From Alteromonadaceae bacterium (GTDB lineage: Bacteria > Pseudomonadota > Gammaproteobacteria > Enterobacterales > Alteromonadaceae), in the NCBI GenBank assembly GCA_014872785.1, contig WKFJ01000036.1, positions 213,285 through 277,284 on the forward strand: a DNA stretch of 64,000 bases, read 5' to 3'. Below the pieces are notes generated by a model. The model ran no database searches, was not told where the DNA came from, and saw nothing but the letters and a program-made list of their open reading frames with translations. This document shows, piece after piece, positions 17,078-27,365 of this stretch (its first letter is position 1; each line of letters begins with the position of its first letter). Position numbers and translations under genes: made by a program.

Positions 17078-18020
17078 TTTGTTCTGCTCCTGATTGTTCT
17101 TGTTTCCTGTTGCGACCATCTTCAACTAAGCGCACAAACAGCTCCTCAAGTCGGTTTTCTTTGTTGCGCATACTCATGATCTCGATATTTTTGTCTGATA
17201 GCTGCTGAAACAGATTGTTGAGACTGTTTTCTTTGGGAATGTCGACTTCCAGCGTGTGCACGTCAATCATGCGGTAATCAAAATCAACCAAATTGGGGTC
17301 TTCAGAGCACTTCGGTAAATCTAATACAAAGGTTTCAACATTCAGCTTAGACAACAGATTTTTCATGCTGGTGTTTTCCACAATATGCCCCTTGTCGATA
17401 ATGGCAATATTGCGACACAGCATCTCGGCTTCTTCCAAATAGTGGGTCGTCAGAATAATGGTGATGCCCTGTTGATTAATCTCGCGCAGGAAATCCCACA
17501 TCGAGCGTCTAATTTCAATGTCTACCCCTGCTGTTGGCTCATCAAGAATCAGCATTTTAGGTTCATGCATTAGCGCTCGGGCAATCATCAAGCGACGTTT
17601 CATACCACCCGATAAAGAGCGAGCTTGGTCGTTGCGCTTTTCCCACAAATCTAATTGCTTCAAATACTTTTCAGCACGTTCAACGGCGATGTTTTTAGGT
17701 ACCCCGTAAAAACCCGCTTGATTGATAACAATTTGTTGTAACGTTTCAAACTGATTGAAGTTGAATTCTTGCGGAACTAAACCGATACAAGACTTGGCTT
17801 CCACTAATTCACGGTCTATGTCATGTCCAAAAACGCTGACTTGACCCGCGCTCTTGTTCACAAGTGAACTAACAATGCCAATGGTCGTTGATTTGCCTGC
17901 GCCGTTTGGGCCAAGCAGGGCGAAAAAGTCGCCTTCAGCTACTTCAAGGTCAACACCTTTGAGCGCTTGCACGCCATTTTTGTAGGTTTTAGTTAGCCCT
18001 TTTATTGCAAGTGCGTTCAT
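17070..18020 (-). CDS. yadG: ABC transporter ATP-binding protein YadG
   Basis: ATPase partner of YadH. Walker A is GPNGAGKSTT, the Q-loop LVPQEFNF, the signature LSGGMKRRLMIARAL, Walker B MLILDEPTAGVD and the H-loop TTHYLEEAE. A C-terminal extension (about 215-316) follows, typical of ABC-2 drug/polysaccharide-type ATPases. Of two nearby ATGs I prefer the one at 18020, with GGAA 7 nt upstream, over the one at 18026. A 240-bp upstream region separates it from the divergent AhpD-like gene. Confidence 0.92.
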   Translation of the reverse strand: MNALAIKGLTKTYKNGVQALKGVDLEVAEGDFFALLGPNGAGKSTTIGIVSSLVNKSAGQVSVFGHDIDRELVEAKSCIGLVPQEFNFNQFETLQQIVINQAGFYGVPKNIAVERAEKYLKQLDLWEKRNDQARSLSGGMKRRLMIARALMHEPKMLILDEPTAGVDIEIRRSMWDFLREINQQGITIILTTHYLEEAEMLCRNIAIIDKGHIVENTSMKNLLSKLNVETFVLDLPKCSEDPNLVDFDYRMIDVHTLEVDIPKENSLNNLFQQLSDKNIEIMSMRNKENRLEELFVRLVEDGRNRKQEQSGAEQSA

Positions 18021-18268
18021 CTTCATTTCCGGTTATCAAAACGATGAGTGATATGGGGGAGTTAACTGCCTTTTTAAAGGTAAGAAACTCTTGGCTTCGC
18101 TATATGTTATTACACCATAGCTAGTTTCAGAATCAAAACCAGCTATTGCGCTGAGTTTATAAACAGTCAGAAATTCATTACAGCTGCAAAAATTCATTTT
18201 CTGGGATAACTTAATTCTCTAAGTGCCCTCTGCTAACGTTAAGGAAACAAAAAAACGGAGAACATAAA

Positions 18269-18862
18269 ATGGCTCACTTAGCACCTTTACCCCCTGAAAC
18301 AACCCCTGAACTTTCTGCCGATTTTGCGATATTTGAAAAGATCTTGGGCTTTATACCTAATTCATTGCTGACGATGCAGCGCAAGCCAGAAATCGTGAAG
18401 GGATTTGGTGTATTAACAAAAGCAGTGATGGCTGATGATGGTGATGTTGATCCCGGCTTCAAAAGGGTACTAGCACATTTCGCGAGTCGCGCCGCTGGTT
18501 GCCAATACTGTGAGGCGCATTCACTCATCGCCGCTAAAATTCACGGCATTTCAGACGAAAAAGTCGCCGCGGTGTGGGAGTATCAAACCAGTCCACTGTA
18601 CAGCGAAGCCGAACGAGTGGCACTCGACTATGCGCTAGCGGCGGGCAGTGTACCTAATGCGGTAGATTCGCAACTTATGGACAGGATGAAACAACATTGG
18701 AGTGAAAATCAAATAGTCGAGATCCTTGGTGCAATTTGCCTATATGGGTTCTTAAATCGCTGGAATGATTCTATGGCAACTACTCTTGAAGACAACCCAA
18801 AGAATTTAGGTAATGAGGTGTTAACACAAGGTGGCTGGGATGGCGGTAAGCACGTCGACTAA
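18269..18862 (+). CDS. Carboxymuconolactone decarboxylase/AhpD-like protein
   Basis: A 197-residue all-helical protein of the CMD/AhpD superfamily. The redox motif CxxC is present as GCQYCEAHS with the following His, as in peroxidase-like AhpD proteins, so a thiol-based peroxide or disulfide activity is plausible. The N-terminal half (FEKILGFIPNSLLTMQRKPEIV) is typical of the longer family members. A CGGAG ribosome site precedes the ATG at 18269. It appears monocistronic, and no ahpC is nearby. Confidence 0.82.
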   Translation: MAHLAPLPPETTPELSADFAIFEKILGFIPNSLLTMQRKPEIVKGFGVLTKAVMADDGDVDPGFKRVLAHFASRAAGCQYCEAHSLIAAKIHGISDEKVAAVWEYQTSPLYSEAERVALDYALAAGSVPNAVDSQLMDRMKQHWSENQIVEILGAICLYGFLNRWNDSMATTLEDNPKNLGNEVLTQGGWDGGKHVD

Positions 18863-19002
18863 TTAATGCTAAATAAATGAATATTAAGCATAATTTTTAT
18901 CGGGCTACACTAATGTGTAGTCCGAAAGTCTAATTGTTCAGGTGAGTTAATTGCATAGACTAGGTGCTTAACATTCCTCAACTTTGAAAGAGACATCTAG
19001 CA

Positions 19003-19926
19003 ATGGAATCGACCAGTTCGCACGACGAAAAACCGCGTGTACTCATCATTGATGATGACGCGTTGTACTTGCAAATCATGACAGGTGCTTTGCAAGATAC
19101 CTGTGATGTGACGGTCGCGAAAGATCCTGAACAAGGTTGGGAACTCGCCACCCGAAAGCCTTTTCCTGACATTATTTTACTCGATGTGGTGATGCCGAAG
19201 ATATCCGGTCATGAGCTGTGTCGAAAGCTTAAAAAACATCCGCTTACCTTTAAAATTCCCGTTATATTTATTTCTGCCTTGTCCAATGTGGAAGATAAAA
19301 CCAAGGGCTTTGACTTGGGCGCGGTTGATTATGTGACCAAGCCAATAGAAGTTCCCGTGTTAAAGGCAAGGGTGAGAAACCACATCATGCTGAAGTTACA
19401 ACAAGAGATGTTGGAAGACTTATCGGCAAAAGACGCGTTAACGGGTTTGTCTAATAAACGTCGGTACTATGAAGCTATTGAGAGCGAGTGGAAACGCGCA
19501 TCCAGAGCCGATGAATGCCTTGGACTCATTGTCTTGGACATTGACCATTTCAAAAAGTACAACGACAGCCTTGGCCATGGAGCAGGGGATATGTGCCTGC
19601 AAAAAGTAGCTTCTGTTATCAAACAAAGCGTCGTTAGACCGGGTGATTTAGTCGCGCGAATAGGCGGTGAAGAATTTGCAGTTATTTTGCCTAACTCTGA
19701 TATCGATGCCACGGACATCGTTGCCAATCGGATCATACAAAACATTAATGCTGCCAAGATCCCACACCCTAAATCTAAAACGGCAGATCACATCACACTC
19801 AGCTTGGGAATCGCCTCTAAAAAGCCAAGTTTAGAAGACTCAACCCGTGACCTATTCCACAGCGCTGATGATGCACTGTACAAAGCCAAACGCAATGGCC
19901 GTAATCAGATTAAACGAGCTGAATAG
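19003..19926 (+). CDS. Response regulator with GGDEF output (diguanylate cyclase)
   Basis: Makes c-di-GMP from GTP under control of an N-terminal receiver. The receiver (12-128) has the acidic pair DDD near 17-19, phospho-acceptor Asp61 (LLDVVMP), Ser91 and Lys113. The GGDEF domain (140-305) has DALTGLSNKR, DIDHFKKYND and an intact active site GGEEF at 221-225. An RxxD inhibitory site, RPGD (212-215), lies five residues before it, so product inhibition is expected. The layout is PleD/WspR-like with one receiver. No histidine kinase is adjacent. It converges with an EAL gene, 28 bp apart. Confidence 0.92.
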   Translation: MESTSSHDEKPRVLIIDDDALYLQIMTGALQDTCDVTVAKDPEQGWELATRKPFPDIILLDVVMPKISGHELCRKLKKHPLTFKIPVIFISALSNVEDKTKGFDLGAVDYVTKPIEVPVLKARVRNHIMLKLQQEMLEDLSAKDALTGLSNKRRYYEAIESEWKRASRADECLGLIVLDIDHFKKYNDSLGHGAGDMCLQKVASVIKQSVVRPGDLVARIGGEEFAVILPNSDIDATDIVANRIIQNINAAKIPHPKSKTADHITLSLGIASKKPSLEDSTRDLFHSADDALYKAKRNGRNQIKRAE

Positions 19927-19954
19927 TACTAGCGACCTATACAGCAAGAACCCT

Positions 19955-20725
19955 TTAGTGTGACGAACTAATAAACCACGATTTAAAGTCTTCAGGTGGA
20001 AGGGGGTGTGCGGCGTAAAAGCCCTGAAACAACTTAATACCCAATTCTAAACACACGTCGAGGTCGTATTTTTGTTCAATGCCCACGGCCACAACTTCAG
20101 CGTCATACTCACGCAGTTGTTTTAAATAACGCTCAATTTTGCTTTTGTCTGAGTTATTGATAAATAACTTTTTATCTAGCTTGTAAAAATCGAAGCAGTC
20201 AGTTGGGAACATAATAGTACCGCGGTCGCGTTGCCCGACATTATCAATAGTAATCTTAACACCGAGGTCTCTTAGCGCTTTGGAGTTGGAAACGCAGGCA
20301 GGATTGTAAAACGCACCTTCGCTTATTTCGATATTGAGCAAACTAGCTTCTAGCTCGGAGGTTTTCAGGCAATGTTCGATGAACTCTGGTAGTTCCGGTG
20401 CCGCCATCACTAATTCGGACATATTGGAAAACAAGGTCAGCCGTTGTTTGTGCTCGCGATTCCACTGAGCAACCTGAGCAATCGCTTCTTCAACTACCCA
20501 GCGATCAATAGTCTCAATCAGGCCGGTGCTGTGAGCAATTTGCAGATAATTGTTAGTGGCGAGTTCGCCATCGGTTTCATGGATCCTTACCAGAGCCTCG
20601 ACACCTCTGATGGTAGCGTCATCAGTAGTAAGAATTGGTTGGTAATATATGCTGAGGGTTCCGCTCTCAATACATTCAACCAGCACCTGCTGGTCTTGTG
20701 CGATATCCGCGTATTGTGCGTGCAT
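19955..20725 (-). CDS. EAL-domain protein with altered catalytic motifs
   Basis: A 256-residue stand-alone EAL protein. EALVR (43-47) and an NMSE motif are intact, and EISEGAF, YKLDKKLF, GIEQK and QGFYAAHPL mark the rest of the fold. The DDFG metal motif reads DNVG, and the loop-6 region following it is shortened. As in the EAL gene at 13296, the second Asp is replaced by Asn, so phosphodiesterase activity is doubtful. Its position tail-to-tail with a diguanylate cyclase suggests a role in the same signalling output. Confidence 0.85.
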   Translation of the reverse strand: MHAQYADIAQDQQVLVECIESGTLSIYYQPILTTDDATIRGVEALVRIHETDGELATNNYLQIAHSTGLIETIDRWVVEEAIAQVAQWNREHKQRLTLFSNMSELVMAAPELPEFIEHCLKTSELEASLLNIEISEGAFYNPACVSNSKALRDLGVKITIDNVGQRDRGTIMFPTDCFDFYKLDKKLFINNSDKSKIERYLKQLREYDAEVVAVGIEQKYDLDVCLELGIKLFQGFYAAHPLPPEDFKSWFISSSH

Positions 20726-20962
20726 TAAACGGCTCCAAAAAAAGGTAAGTCGAGGTAGAATAGGACGTGACGAAACGCCATATTACCGGCGACTAACGGT
20801 AACAACTCTTTGTAGCCTAGTTATATCTGCACAGATGAACAACCGTTAATTAAGCCTTTAAAACTAAAGTATGAGCCATAATTTTGCACATTTACGACTT
20901 AAGTTGTAAGCCGGATTTTTTTGTTCTCAACCTAAAGTATTAGCTGCTCCTAATTAGCGCAA

Positions 20963-23089
20963 CTAAACTTTAAACTGATGCACGATGTCTAGAAGTGAAT
21001 GACTATTTGAAGCGAGCGATTTCGACTGCTCAGCGAGATCATTAGCTCGGTCGGCAACATTAGAAACATCGGTTCCCACCTTATTAATGTCACTAGACAT
21101 ATTGTCCGCTAATTGGTGTTGCTCTTCAGCGGCTGCCGCAATAATGGTGGTCATTTCGGTAATCTTTTCCATCGAACTGCGGATACCTTGCAGATGTTCA
21201 CCAGTTTCTTGTACCAGGGTTGATGCCATGCCAGTGATCTGATTGCCTTGCGCCATTGCTTGAACAGCTTGGGTAGAACCTGATTGAATGCTTTGGATAA
21301 TTTCTTGTGTCTCTTCTACTGCCGTTTGTGTGCTACCCGCTAAGGTTCGTACTTCATCGGCAACTACCGCAAAACCTCGACCTTGCTCACCTGCTCGCGC
21401 CGCTTCAATCGCCGCATTAAGTGCTAATAAGTTGGTTTGATTTGCAATGGTTTGAATGGTGATCAGGATATTGGTAATTTGCTCTATGTCGCTGTTCAGT
21501 GTGCCGATAACCGTGGTTGCCTTGTCGACTTCGGTGTTTACGTCACCAATAGTGGTTACCAGATTGTCCATGGCGGCGCTACTCTCAGCGACTTGTTGAT
21601 TGGTGGCTTCAGTCACTTCTGCTACATTTTGAATGTTCTGAGAAACTTCTAGTGACGCTGAAGACATTTGTTCGGCTTCAGATACGATTCGGTCTACAGA
21701 CTCTTTGCTGTGGGCAAGCTCAGTTTCACAAAGATTGGCAACTTCTTGGCTTTTTTCGCAGCCTGAGTTTACTGCTGTGGCGTTTTTATCAATGGTGCGA
21801 ACCATATGCGCAAGATTATCAATGAACTTGTTAATCCAAGTGGCTAATTCTCCAGTTTCGTCTTTCGCGACGACTTTCATGTGTTTGGTAAGATCGCCTT
21901 CACCTTCAGCAATGTCTTTGGTTAGATCACGTACCTTGACTATTGGCTTGACGATTTGATTGCTCAGCACCGTTAGGAAAAAGCCGCCTGCTGTGGCGAC
22001 GACAATAGCGGTAATGAACAAGATGAATATGCCGTTACTGGTCATCGACGCAATTTCTTCACTCAGCTGATTTGAGGTAGCTAACATGACACTTTCAGGT
22101 ACAGTCACTAACAAATACCACTGCTTATCTACGCCGCTAATTTCAGTACGTGTGATGACATTTATTTTGCCCGCTGATGTGCTTAGGTAGTTCACTTGAT
22201 TGGCTGCCACGGCTTTACTGAGTTCGGCTTGCAAGCTTTGTGACACTTCGGAAAGTGGGCTGCCCGATGCGCCAGCTTCTTCACTGTAGCCGATGACACT
22301 GCCCGATTCACTCAAAAGCATCACTTCACCGCGTCCCTCAAACAGCTCTTCGTCGCTTTGTGTCATCAAGGCTTTAACAAAATTAGCATCGAAATCGACA
22401 CCCACCGCACCTATAAATTCACCGTTTGCCACAATGGGTACTGAAACTGTTGTGAGCAAGTATTCAATGCCGCTTAAATCAAAAACATCGGGGTCGATTA
22501 AGCAGCCTGCTCGGCGACTACGTGGACAACTGAAGTAGCCATTTTTTGTCTCGTCAACAACTGAGCTAACCCAATCCAGTTTTATTTGACCGGCTTCGCG
22601 GTACCAATAAGGCGAAACGCGACCACTTTCTAGCATGCCTAGGTTGATATTGTCTGGACCGCCTTCAAAGTCTGCGTCACTGCCGAAAACATTCGGGTTT
22701 AATGGCGACATGATGCCCATGTAATCGGGATGTGCGGCAAGTAAATTGCGTAACTTAGACAATACTAAGGCTCTAGCTTGAGCCGCTGATAATCCGTTTG
22801 CTTGATAAGTGGTTTTTAAATGGCTTATGTCGGCCGCAAAGGTTTCTGCAACCATGCGCGCGCTTTCAACATTTTTGGCAATAACAGCGGCTTGCACTTG
22901 TGACTGAGCTTTAATAAGGGCAAGACCATCTTTGCGCAAGGCATCTTGGGTGACATTTTGAACCTGGTGATTCACGCTACTGCTGTTGAGATATGACACT
23001 AGCAACATAACCGCCGTCAGTACGATAAGAATTAATTGTACTGAAACGATTATTTTTGCGCGTATACTTCGGGTAAAAATACTAAACAT
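20963..23089 (-). CDS. Methyl-accepting chemotaxis protein with a periplasmic Cache domain
   Basis: Transmembrane chemoreceptor. A helix at about residues 8-30 leads to a large periplasmic region of roughly 310 residues with Cache features ([49 protein letters not shown]). A second helix (about 352-375), a HAMP domain and the signalling hairpin with its tip at [20 protein letters not shown] follow. There is no C-terminal CheR-tethering pentapeptide. Ligands of such receptors are often amino or organic acids; the ligand here cannot be read. The ATG at 23089 gives 708 residues; a GTG four codons upstream is possible. Confidence 0.93.
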   Translation of the reverse strand: MFSIFTRSIRAKIIVSVQLILIVLTAVMLLVSYLNSSSVNHQVQNVTQDALRKDGLALIKAQSQVQAAVIAKNVESARMVAETFAADISHLKTTYQANGLSAAQARALVLSKLRNLLAAHPDYMGIMSPLNPNVFGSDADFEGGPDNINLGMLESGRVSPYWYREAGQIKLDWVSSVVDETKNGYFSCPRSRRAGCLIDPDVFDLSGIEYLLTTVSVPIVANGEFIGAVGVDFDANFVKALMTQSDEELFEGRGEVMLLSESGSVIGYSEEAGASGSPLSEVSQSLQAELSKAVAANQVNYLSTSAGKINVITRTEISGVDKQWYLLVTVPESVMLATSNQLSEEIASMTSNGIFILFITAIVVATAGGFFLTVLSNQIVKPIVKVRDLTKDIAEGEGDLTKHMKVVAKDETGELATWINKFIDNLAHMVRTIDKNATAVNSGCEKSQEVANLCETELAHSKESVDRIVSEAEQMSSASLEVSQNIQNVAEVTEATNQQVAESSAAMDNLVTTIGDVNTEVDKATTVIGTLNSDIEQITNILITIQTIANQTNLLALNAAIEAARAGEQGRGFAVVADEVRTLAGSTQTAVEETQEIIQSIQSGSTQAVQAMAQGNQITGMASTLVQETGEHLQGIRSSMEKITEMTTIIAAAAEEQHQLADNMSSDINKVGTDVSNVADRANDLAEQSKSLASNSHSLLDIVHQFKV

Positions 23090-23101
23090 GTTGCCTGTCA
23101 C

Positions 23102-23606
23102 CGCTCGTAGTGTGTTTAATTTTTATTACATTTGGGCAGGGTTTGTCCAATTTTTGTTTTATAGCTAATTGATTAGCAACAAGTTTTTTGCATGTCTATG
23201 CAATAATATTTCATAGACAGCGCTTCCGTTTTTATGACCCTATTATTAAGTTTATCCGCTATTACAGATATTTCTTAAAAATTACCGACTTTGTTTTCCA
23301 AAAATGTACGGTTTTTACTTTATATGTCTATGGTTTGCTTAACGTTTATTATCAATTTAGCAGTGTCGTTTTTATTTTGAAGCAGAGTGTGAGTGACTGA
23401 CCTGTGTGCAGGTTTTCTCATGCCCCCTGAATATTTATTCGGGATAACAAGGATTGGTAAAAAAGGTGCTCCTTTTTGCTAAGTGGCCTCCATAAAGCGG
23501 ATGCTACTCCCGCTTACGTCTCACACGCATGTAAAAATTCTTATTATTTGAGCGCACCTTTTCGTCTTTTTTTGCGTATTGATAGGAGTTGTAATCATGA
23601 GGTTGA
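23102..23606. other. Long AT-rich intergenic region with two small hairpins
   Basis: About 500 bp without a credible gene. The first 300 bp are very AT-rich; the ORF at 23188-23400 has a Tyr/Phe-rich composition and no ribosome site. Near 23400-23413 is ACCTG-TGTG-CAGGT followed by TTTCTC, and at 23460-23477 AAAAAGG-TGCT-CCTTTTT, which could act as terminators or a processed RNA end. The remainder must carry the promoter of the DUF6435-HAD pair. Confidence 0.5.
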
Positions 23607-23609
23607 ATG

Positions 23610-23786
23610 ATGTTCGGACTATTTAAGAAAGATCCTACAAAAGCGCTGCGCAAAAAGTACGACATTAAACTGGAACAGGCGATGTTGGCACAACGCAAAG
23701 GAGATATTAAAAGTTACTCCATGTTAACTGCTGAGGCTGAGGCTATATGGGCTGAAATTCAGTCTCTCGAGAGTGCGAAGGCGTGA
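23610..23786 (+). CDS. Small DUF6435-like protein
   Basis: A 58-residue charged protein, MFGLFKKDPTKALRKKYD at the start and AEAIWAEIQSLESAKA at the end. It matches my memory of the DUF6435 family, widespread small helical proteins of unknown function in Gammaproteobacteria. AGG lies 7 nt before the ATG at 23610; another ATG directly precedes it. The TGA overlaps the GTG start of the HAD phosphatase gene, so the two are translationally coupled. Confidence 0.8.
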   Translation: MFGLFKKDPTKALRKKYDIKLEQAMLAQRKGDIKSYSMLTAEAEAIWAEIQSLESAKA

Positions 23787-24409
23787 AGGCGTTGAGCTCA
23801 GGCATTGAGCAATTGACTGCTAACCTCAAGGGAATAATTTTTGACCTGGATAACACCTTGTTATCTTCAAGGCTGGATTTTGGCAAAATTCGCGCCGCTA
23901 TTAACTGCCCGAAGAGCGAAGATATCATAGCGTTTATAGAGCGACTTCCCACAAAAGCGCAGCGGGACGACGCAATGGCACGTGTCGTCGCATTTGAAAT
24001 TGAAGATGCACTCCATTCCAATTGGCTCGAGTATGCAAAGGACACAGTGCAGTCCTTCGCCAAATGCGGCCTGCAAATGGCCATTGTGACGCGCAACTGC
24101 CGAGACGCGGCTCTGTTAAAAATGCGTGAAAATCAGGTGCCGATTAATGTCCTGCTCAGTCGTGAAGACGCTCCCCCAAAACCTGCGCCAGACGCTTTGG
24201 TGATGGTTGCCAATCAGTGGAGCATTGACCCACAGCAGCTTGCCTATGTCGGCGACTATAAATACGACGTCGATGCTGCCAATAACGCGGGTATGTTAAG
24301 CGTATTATTGGCATCGAACCCTACACCTGACTATGCGAGTAGCGCCGACCTGGTTTTCAGTGATTGGAAAGGGCTACATCAGTACTTTGAGAAGCATCTA
24401 ACGGCTTAA
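23783..24409 (+). CDS. HAD-superfamily hydrolase, phosphatase type
   Basis: A 208-residue HAD phosphatase. Motif I is FDLDNTLL (nucleophile Asp and general-acid Asp), motif II the Thr in IVTRNC, motif III Lys in PPKPAPD and motif IV GDYKYDVDAA. A small helical cap lies between motifs I and II, as in phosphoglycolate phosphatase-like enzymes. The substrate is not identifiable. The GTG start overlaps the stop of the upstream DUF6435-like gene, suggesting related roles. Confidence 0.87.
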   Translation: MKALSSGIEQLTANLKGIIFDLDNTLLSSRLDFGKIRAAINCPKSEDIIAFIERLPTKAQRDDAMARVVAFEIEDALHSNWLEYAKDTVQSFAKCGLQMAIVTRNCRDAALLKMRENQVPINVLLSREDAPPKPAPDALVMVANQWSIDPQQLAYVGDYKYDVDAANNAGMLSVLLASNPTPDYASSADLVFSDWKGLHQYFEKHLTA

Positions 24410-24501
24410 CAAAAGCAAACGGTGAGTTTTGTCATTAAACTGTCATTGAGTTTCTAGCCATAATCTTTCATATTCGCATTTTTTCCGTCTGAGAGAGACC
24501 A

Positions 24502-24963
24502 ATGAAAGTTTTGTATATTTGCACCCACAATCGCTGTCGCAGTATCTTGTCTGAAGCAATAACGAATCATGTTGCTGGCGATACTATGCAGGCGAGAAGT
24601 GCTGGCAGCCAACCCGTTGGCGAAGTGCATCCTTTGTCAATCAAGTATCTTCAAGAGGCTGGCATTAGCGTCGATGGCTTACAAAGCCAATCATGGGACG
24701 AATTTGAAGATTTTGCCCCTGACCTTGTCGTGACTGTATGTGATTCAGCTGCCGGTGAGTCTTGTCCTGTGTGGTTTGGCAAAAGCGTCAAAGTACATTG
24801 GGGACTGTCAGATCCCTCAAAACTGGAAGGTTCAGAGGAAGAAAAAGCGCAAGCCTTTAGAGAGACAATCAGCATCATCACTCAGCGTGTACAGCAACTC
24901 GCGAAAGTAGAGTTCAGCTCACCTGAAGCGTTGCGAGAAGCGGTTAATGAGCTGATTGATTAA
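24502..24963 (+). CDS. arsC: Arsenate reductase/low-molecular-weight phosphatase family protein
   Basis: A 153-residue protein with the LMW-phosphatase loop CTHNRCRS at the N-terminus (Cys7) and a second cysteine pair Cys80 and Cys88 in VTVCDSAAGESCPVW. The three-cysteine layout is that of thioredoxin-coupled ArsC, where the disulfide relay reduces arsenate to arsenite. The partner WGLSDPSKLEGSEEEK segment also fits ArsC. There is no arsR, arsB or acr3 nearby, so the physiological role as an arsenic enzyme is not certain. Confidence 0.82.
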   Translation: MKVLYICTHNRCRSILSEAITNHVAGDTMQARSAGSQPVGEVHPLSIKYLQEAGISVDGLQSQSWDEFEDFAPDLVVTVCDSAAGESCPVWFGKSVKVHWGLSDPSKLEGSEEEKAQAFRETISIITQRVQQLAKVEFSSPEALREAVNELID

Positions 24964-25008
24964 TGCCATTCTCAACTTAGGCGCAATTAATCTAGATGTT
25001 GTCTCACC

Positions 25009-27354
25009 TTAAAACAGGCCAAGTTGTGCGGAAGTAATTTGATCAAAATCTAAATTGATAAATGGCAAAATACCCTCCGCAATGGGACGAATTTGCTTCT
25101 CTACGTAGTGTTCGTAATCGATTTGGCTTTCTATGTAATCTAATGGCTCAGGGCCATTGGTTGTGATGACATATTTGATCCAGCCTTTGCGCTGATACTG
25201 CAGCTGCTTACCCAAAGCAGCATTGCGCTCATCGGCGATCCTTGCCGCCTTGACATGCGGAGGCACATTTTTCACGTATTTATCTAGGGCTTGTCGTAAA
25301 CGCTTGCGATAAATCAGTTGCTCATCGAATAACCCAGATCTTGTTTTTTCTATGATATCTTGTATGTAAGTATTTACATCTTTGCCGTCAAATACCATTT
25401 GATACAAGGTGGTTTGAAAGTTTTTCGCCAACTTTGTCCAGTCTGAGCGCACAGTTTCGAGACCTTTAAAAACCAGTTCTTCGCCGTTTTTAGTGTGCTT
25501 TAAGCCAGCATAACGCTTCTTACTTCCTGTTTCTGAGCCGCGAATTGTGGGCATTAAGAATTGGCTAAAATGCGTTTCAAATTCCAACTCCAAATAACAA
25601 TCCAAGCCGAAATCTTTTTGAAGTTTGTCATGCCAATTTTGGTTTACCATCTCGGCTAAATCATTGCCGATTTCTTGGGCTTCCTCTGGTTTCTGTTCAT
25701 CCCCAATCCAGACAAAGGTGGAGTCAGTATCACCGTAAATGACTTTGTGCCCTTGCTCCTCGATCCACTTTGCTGTGGTTTGCATGATTTCGTGGCCTCG
25801 CATCGTGATAGAACTGGCAAGACGAGTATCATAGAAGCGACATCCGCCAGATCCCAAAACCCCATAAAAAGAATTCATCAAGATTTTAATGGCTTGTGAG
25901 CGTGCTTCATCACGGGCTTTTTTTGCTTCGTCTCTTTGTTTCCAAAGTTGGGTAATAATGTCCGGGAGAAAATGTTTCTCTCGGTCAAAATAAGCGCCCT
26001 TAAAACCTGGAATGGCGTTGTCAGGGGTTAACAGACCTTCAATCAACCCAAGCGGGTCAATTTTGAAGGTTCGAATGATGGATGGATACAGGCTTTTGAA
26101 ATCCAACACGAGTACATTTTTGTACAGGCCGGGCAAGGAATTCATGACGTAACCGCCTGGGCTAGCCAAGCCTCCACCTTTGGGTAAGTTTGGAGCAACG
26201 TAGCCTGCGCGATGTAATTTTGGCAAATACAAATTTGTAAAAGCGGCGACAGAACCGCCGGCTCTGTCTAAATCTAAGCCGGTTAACTGACTGCGTAAAA
26301 TCAAAAAATCCAACAGGTTTGTGTGCTCGAAAATTTCTAGTACCAATATGCAGTCTTGTAGATTGTATTCGGCTAATTTAACTTTATTGTGTTTAAAATC
26401 ATGATTAATGTGCGCCATGCGATTGGATACATCATCGACCTTTTTCCCTTTACCGAGAAGCTCTTGTGACACTGATTCCAAACTAAAACTGTCAAATTGA
26501 TACGTTGCCGATTTTAGTGAGTCTATTCCGTCGAGCACGACTCTGCCGGCCAAGTTCAAAAATCCCTGTTGACTGCCTTTTCCTTCGCGCCAAGTACATG
26601 TAGAGCCATCTCTTGATATGGTAAGTGCTAACTTATGTTTTTCTGCTCTGCGGATAAGCAATCTAAAATCAAAGCTAATAACACTCCATCCAATAACGAT
26701 ATCTGGATCAAAACTGTTGAAGGCAGCAATGAATTGCTGCAACAGAGACAATTCATCTGGCACCCATATTATCCATTTAGGCGTATTTGCTGCGGGTGCC
26801 CCAATCATGATGACACATTCATAATCTTGTGCCGCAAGGCCAATAGAATAAAGCTCTCCTTTTTCACTGCATTCAATGTCCAGTGAAAGTACGGATAAGT
26901 TTGGCTTGTAGTTCCCCGATTTAACTTTTGCTTCAGTAAGAACACCTGCTCTGTGCGGGATACCGGATACAATCGCACTTGCGTAAGTAAACCGCTCCAT
27001 TAAAAACCGGTCTGCTAAGCGAATATCGTCTTCTAAAAGCGTGATACTTTCGCGTTTAAGCTGTTCTTTGGCGTCAAAAAAGGCTTTGCTGGTGGCGAAA
27101 TAAAACGCGGCGACGGGCGCTTGATTGTAGGTCTTTAAGGATATGTTCTGTGCCTGAAAAGCGATATTAGTGTTATTTAGGATTTGTTCGCATTGAGGGC
27201 TAATTGATTGGGTGACGAAAAACACGAATTCTTGGGCGGGAGTGATGACCTTGTGACAGCCATTATCGCTTGCCAGCCAAAACTCTAGAAAGGTTTGTCC
27301 TTTGCGCTCTATTTGGTGTTTGCTGAGAATAAACCCCTCAGTTATTTGATTCAA
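25009..27354 (-). CDS. polB: DNA polymerase II (family B)
   Basis: Family B repair and translesion polymerase with proofreading. The 781-residue length equals E. coli PolB (783). The 3'-5' exonuclease part shows the acidic pair in LDIECSEKG and DIVIGWSVISFD. The polymerase motifs are DFKSLYPSIIRTFKIDPLGL (motif A), KILMNSFYGVLGS (motif B) and YGDTDSTFV (motif C with catalytic Asps), all intact. In E. coli it belongs to the SOS response; I did not find a clear LexA box upstream. The SDR gene lies only 11 bp upstream on the same strand. Confidence 0.95.
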   Translation of the reverse strand: MNQITEGFILSKHQIERKGQTFLEFWLASDNGCHKVITPAQEFVFFVTQSISPQCEQILNNTNIAFQAQNISLKTYNQAPVAAFYFATSKAFFDAKEQLKRESITLLEDDIRLADRFLMERFTYASAIVSGIPHRAGVLTEAKVKSGNYKPNLSVLSLDIECSEKGELYSIGLAAQDYECVIMIGAPAANTPKWIIWVPDELSLLQQFIAAFNSFDPDIVIGWSVISFDFRLLIRRAEKHKLALTISRDGSTCTWREGKGSQQGFLNLAGRVVLDGIDSLKSATYQFDSFSLESVSQELLGKGKKVDDVSNRMAHINHDFKHNKVKLAEYNLQDCILVLEIFEHTNLLDFLILRSQLTGLDLDRAGGSVAAFTNLYLPKLHRAGYVAPNLPKGGGLASPGGYVMNSLPGLYKNVLVLDFKSLYPSIIRTFKIDPLGLIEGLLTPDNAIPGFKGAYFDREKHFLPDIITQLWKQRDEAKKARDEARSQAIKILMNSFYGVLGSGGCRFYDTRLASSITMRGHEIMQTTAKWIEEQGHKVIYGDTDSTFVWIGDEQKPEEAQEIGNDLAEMVNQNWHDKLQKDFGLDCYLELEFETHFSQFLMPTIRGSETGSKKRYAGLKHTKNGEELVFKGLETVRSDWTKLAKNFQTTLYQMVFDGKDVNTYIQDIIEKTRSGLFDEQLIYRKRLRQALDKYVKNVPPHVKAARIADERNAALGKQLQYQRKGWIKYVITTNGPEPLDYIESQIDYEHYVEKQIRPIAEGILPFINLDFDQITSAQLGLF

Positions 27355-27365
27355 AAATACAGCCC

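Noticed and set aside
23188..23400. 70-residue ORF in the 23.1-23.6 kb gap
   Set aside because: Aromatic-rich translation of AT-rich DNA, no ribosome site, no recognisable family.
24502..24963. An arsenic resistance operon
   Set aside because: Only the ArsC-like gene is present; no ArsR, ArsB/Acr3 or ArsH neighbour was found.
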